64,000 bases of DNA from the NCBI GenBank assembly GCA_016785225.1, contig JAFBJZ010000640.1, forward strand, positions 890,001 to 954,000, given 5' to 3'. Position 1 is the first letter of the stretch. Every line of letters begins with the position of its first letter. Origin of the DNA: Psettodes erumei (lineage: Eukaryota; Chordata; Actinopteri; Pleuronectiformes; Psettodidae). The position numbers were made by a program, and so were the translations under genes. Of the stretch, positions 63,550 to 64,000 are shown in pieces. The notes under the pieces are model-generated. The model was not told the origin of the DNA and did no database searches. It saw only the letters and a list, made by a program, of their open reading frames with translations.

Positions 63550-64000
63550 TATTGGGGGGGGCAGGTCCGCAGGATGTCGTGCAGCGTCTCAGCAGCGCGA
63601 GCACGACACCGCTGCTTAGCGGGAATTGATAACTTTTTTGCGGGACGGACGTGAACTTGATGTGCGCGGTGCGTGGTGCGTGCGCGGTGCGTGGCGCGGT
63701 ACCGCACGGTGTTTGGACCGGCTGCTCATACACTGGGAGTTGTGAAAGCTCCGAGAGGCGATGATTTGTAACTGGGAGTTTCTGGAAAATTCATCTGGCG
63801 ATGATGCTCGTTAACATCAGGCGGCACCAGAACAGTTGTTGGGATGAATTGCGTTGGAAAGTCAGTTTAAGCACTGAGCACTAACAATAATAATGTTCTT
63901 TTTTTCATTTAAGATTTAAAAAACAAAAAAAAAGTGCAAGCATGTACAGACATGTAGAATCTGCTGCTTTGGGAAACTTTGGATCCAAATGAAGATACTC

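Noticed and set aside
63660..63705. GTGCGTGGTGCG-type short repeats looking like a possible array of direct repeats
   Set aside because: Units are 6-10 bp and irregular, with no spacers; not a CRISPR array and not expected in a vertebrate.

Overview
The window looks like vertebrate, most likely teleost (percomorph-type) genomic DNA. Genes are split by GT-AG introns and separated by long GC-rich non-coding stretches. (CA/TG)n microsatellites are extremely dense, and there are several copies of a short inverted-repeat transposon of the 'TTAGCTTAGCATAAA...GAAACAGCTAGCCTGGCTCTGTC' type that I associate with spiny-rayed fish genomes. Species cannot be fixed from the sequence alone.

Layout. 1-9.7 kb: no gene recognised; microsatellites, a 58-bp tandem array inside a degraded transposon, low-complexity sequence. 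9.7-13.7 kb (+): a small three-exon gene for a 117-residue, Tyr/Trp/Arg-rich protein I cannot name. 13.7-33.3 kb: no convincing exon; microsatellites, G-rich tracts, two X-box (RFX) palindromes and several homeodomain/octamer-rich blocks that look like conserved enhancers. 33.7-36.2 kb (+): marcksl1, two coding exons. 36.96-37.04 kb (+): an intact tRNA-Ser(GCT), with CTCF-like motifs on both sides. 37.45-42 kb (-): a beta-type connexin (gap junction) gene whose coding region is unusually cut by introns, with a likely extra C-terminal exon. 43.3-47.2 kb (+): ptp4a2 (PRL-2 phosphatase), five coding exons, with a 52-codon upstream ORF in its leader. 49.3-beyond 58.9 kb (+): the 5' end of an ASPP-family gene (ppp1r13b-like); four coding exons giving the N-terminal ubiquitin-like domain, plus a possible alternative first exon. 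63.37 kb (+): a probable first coding exon of a gene I do not recognise, running off the right edge.

The genes do not form a pathway. MARCKSL1 (membrane/actin effector), a connexin, PRL-2 and ASPP are functionally separate. As recalled from human maps, marcksl1, ptp4a2 and the beta-connexin cluster all lie on 1p34-p35, so part of the order is probably ancestral synteny. The most interesting items are the split connexin with two possible tails, the ptp4a2 upstream ORF, the alternative ASPP first exon, the unnamed small gene at 9.7 kb, the TTAA-flanked mobile element family, and the tRNA/CTCF-like boundary. I found no CRISPR array, prokaryotic operon, or clearly new multi-gene system.
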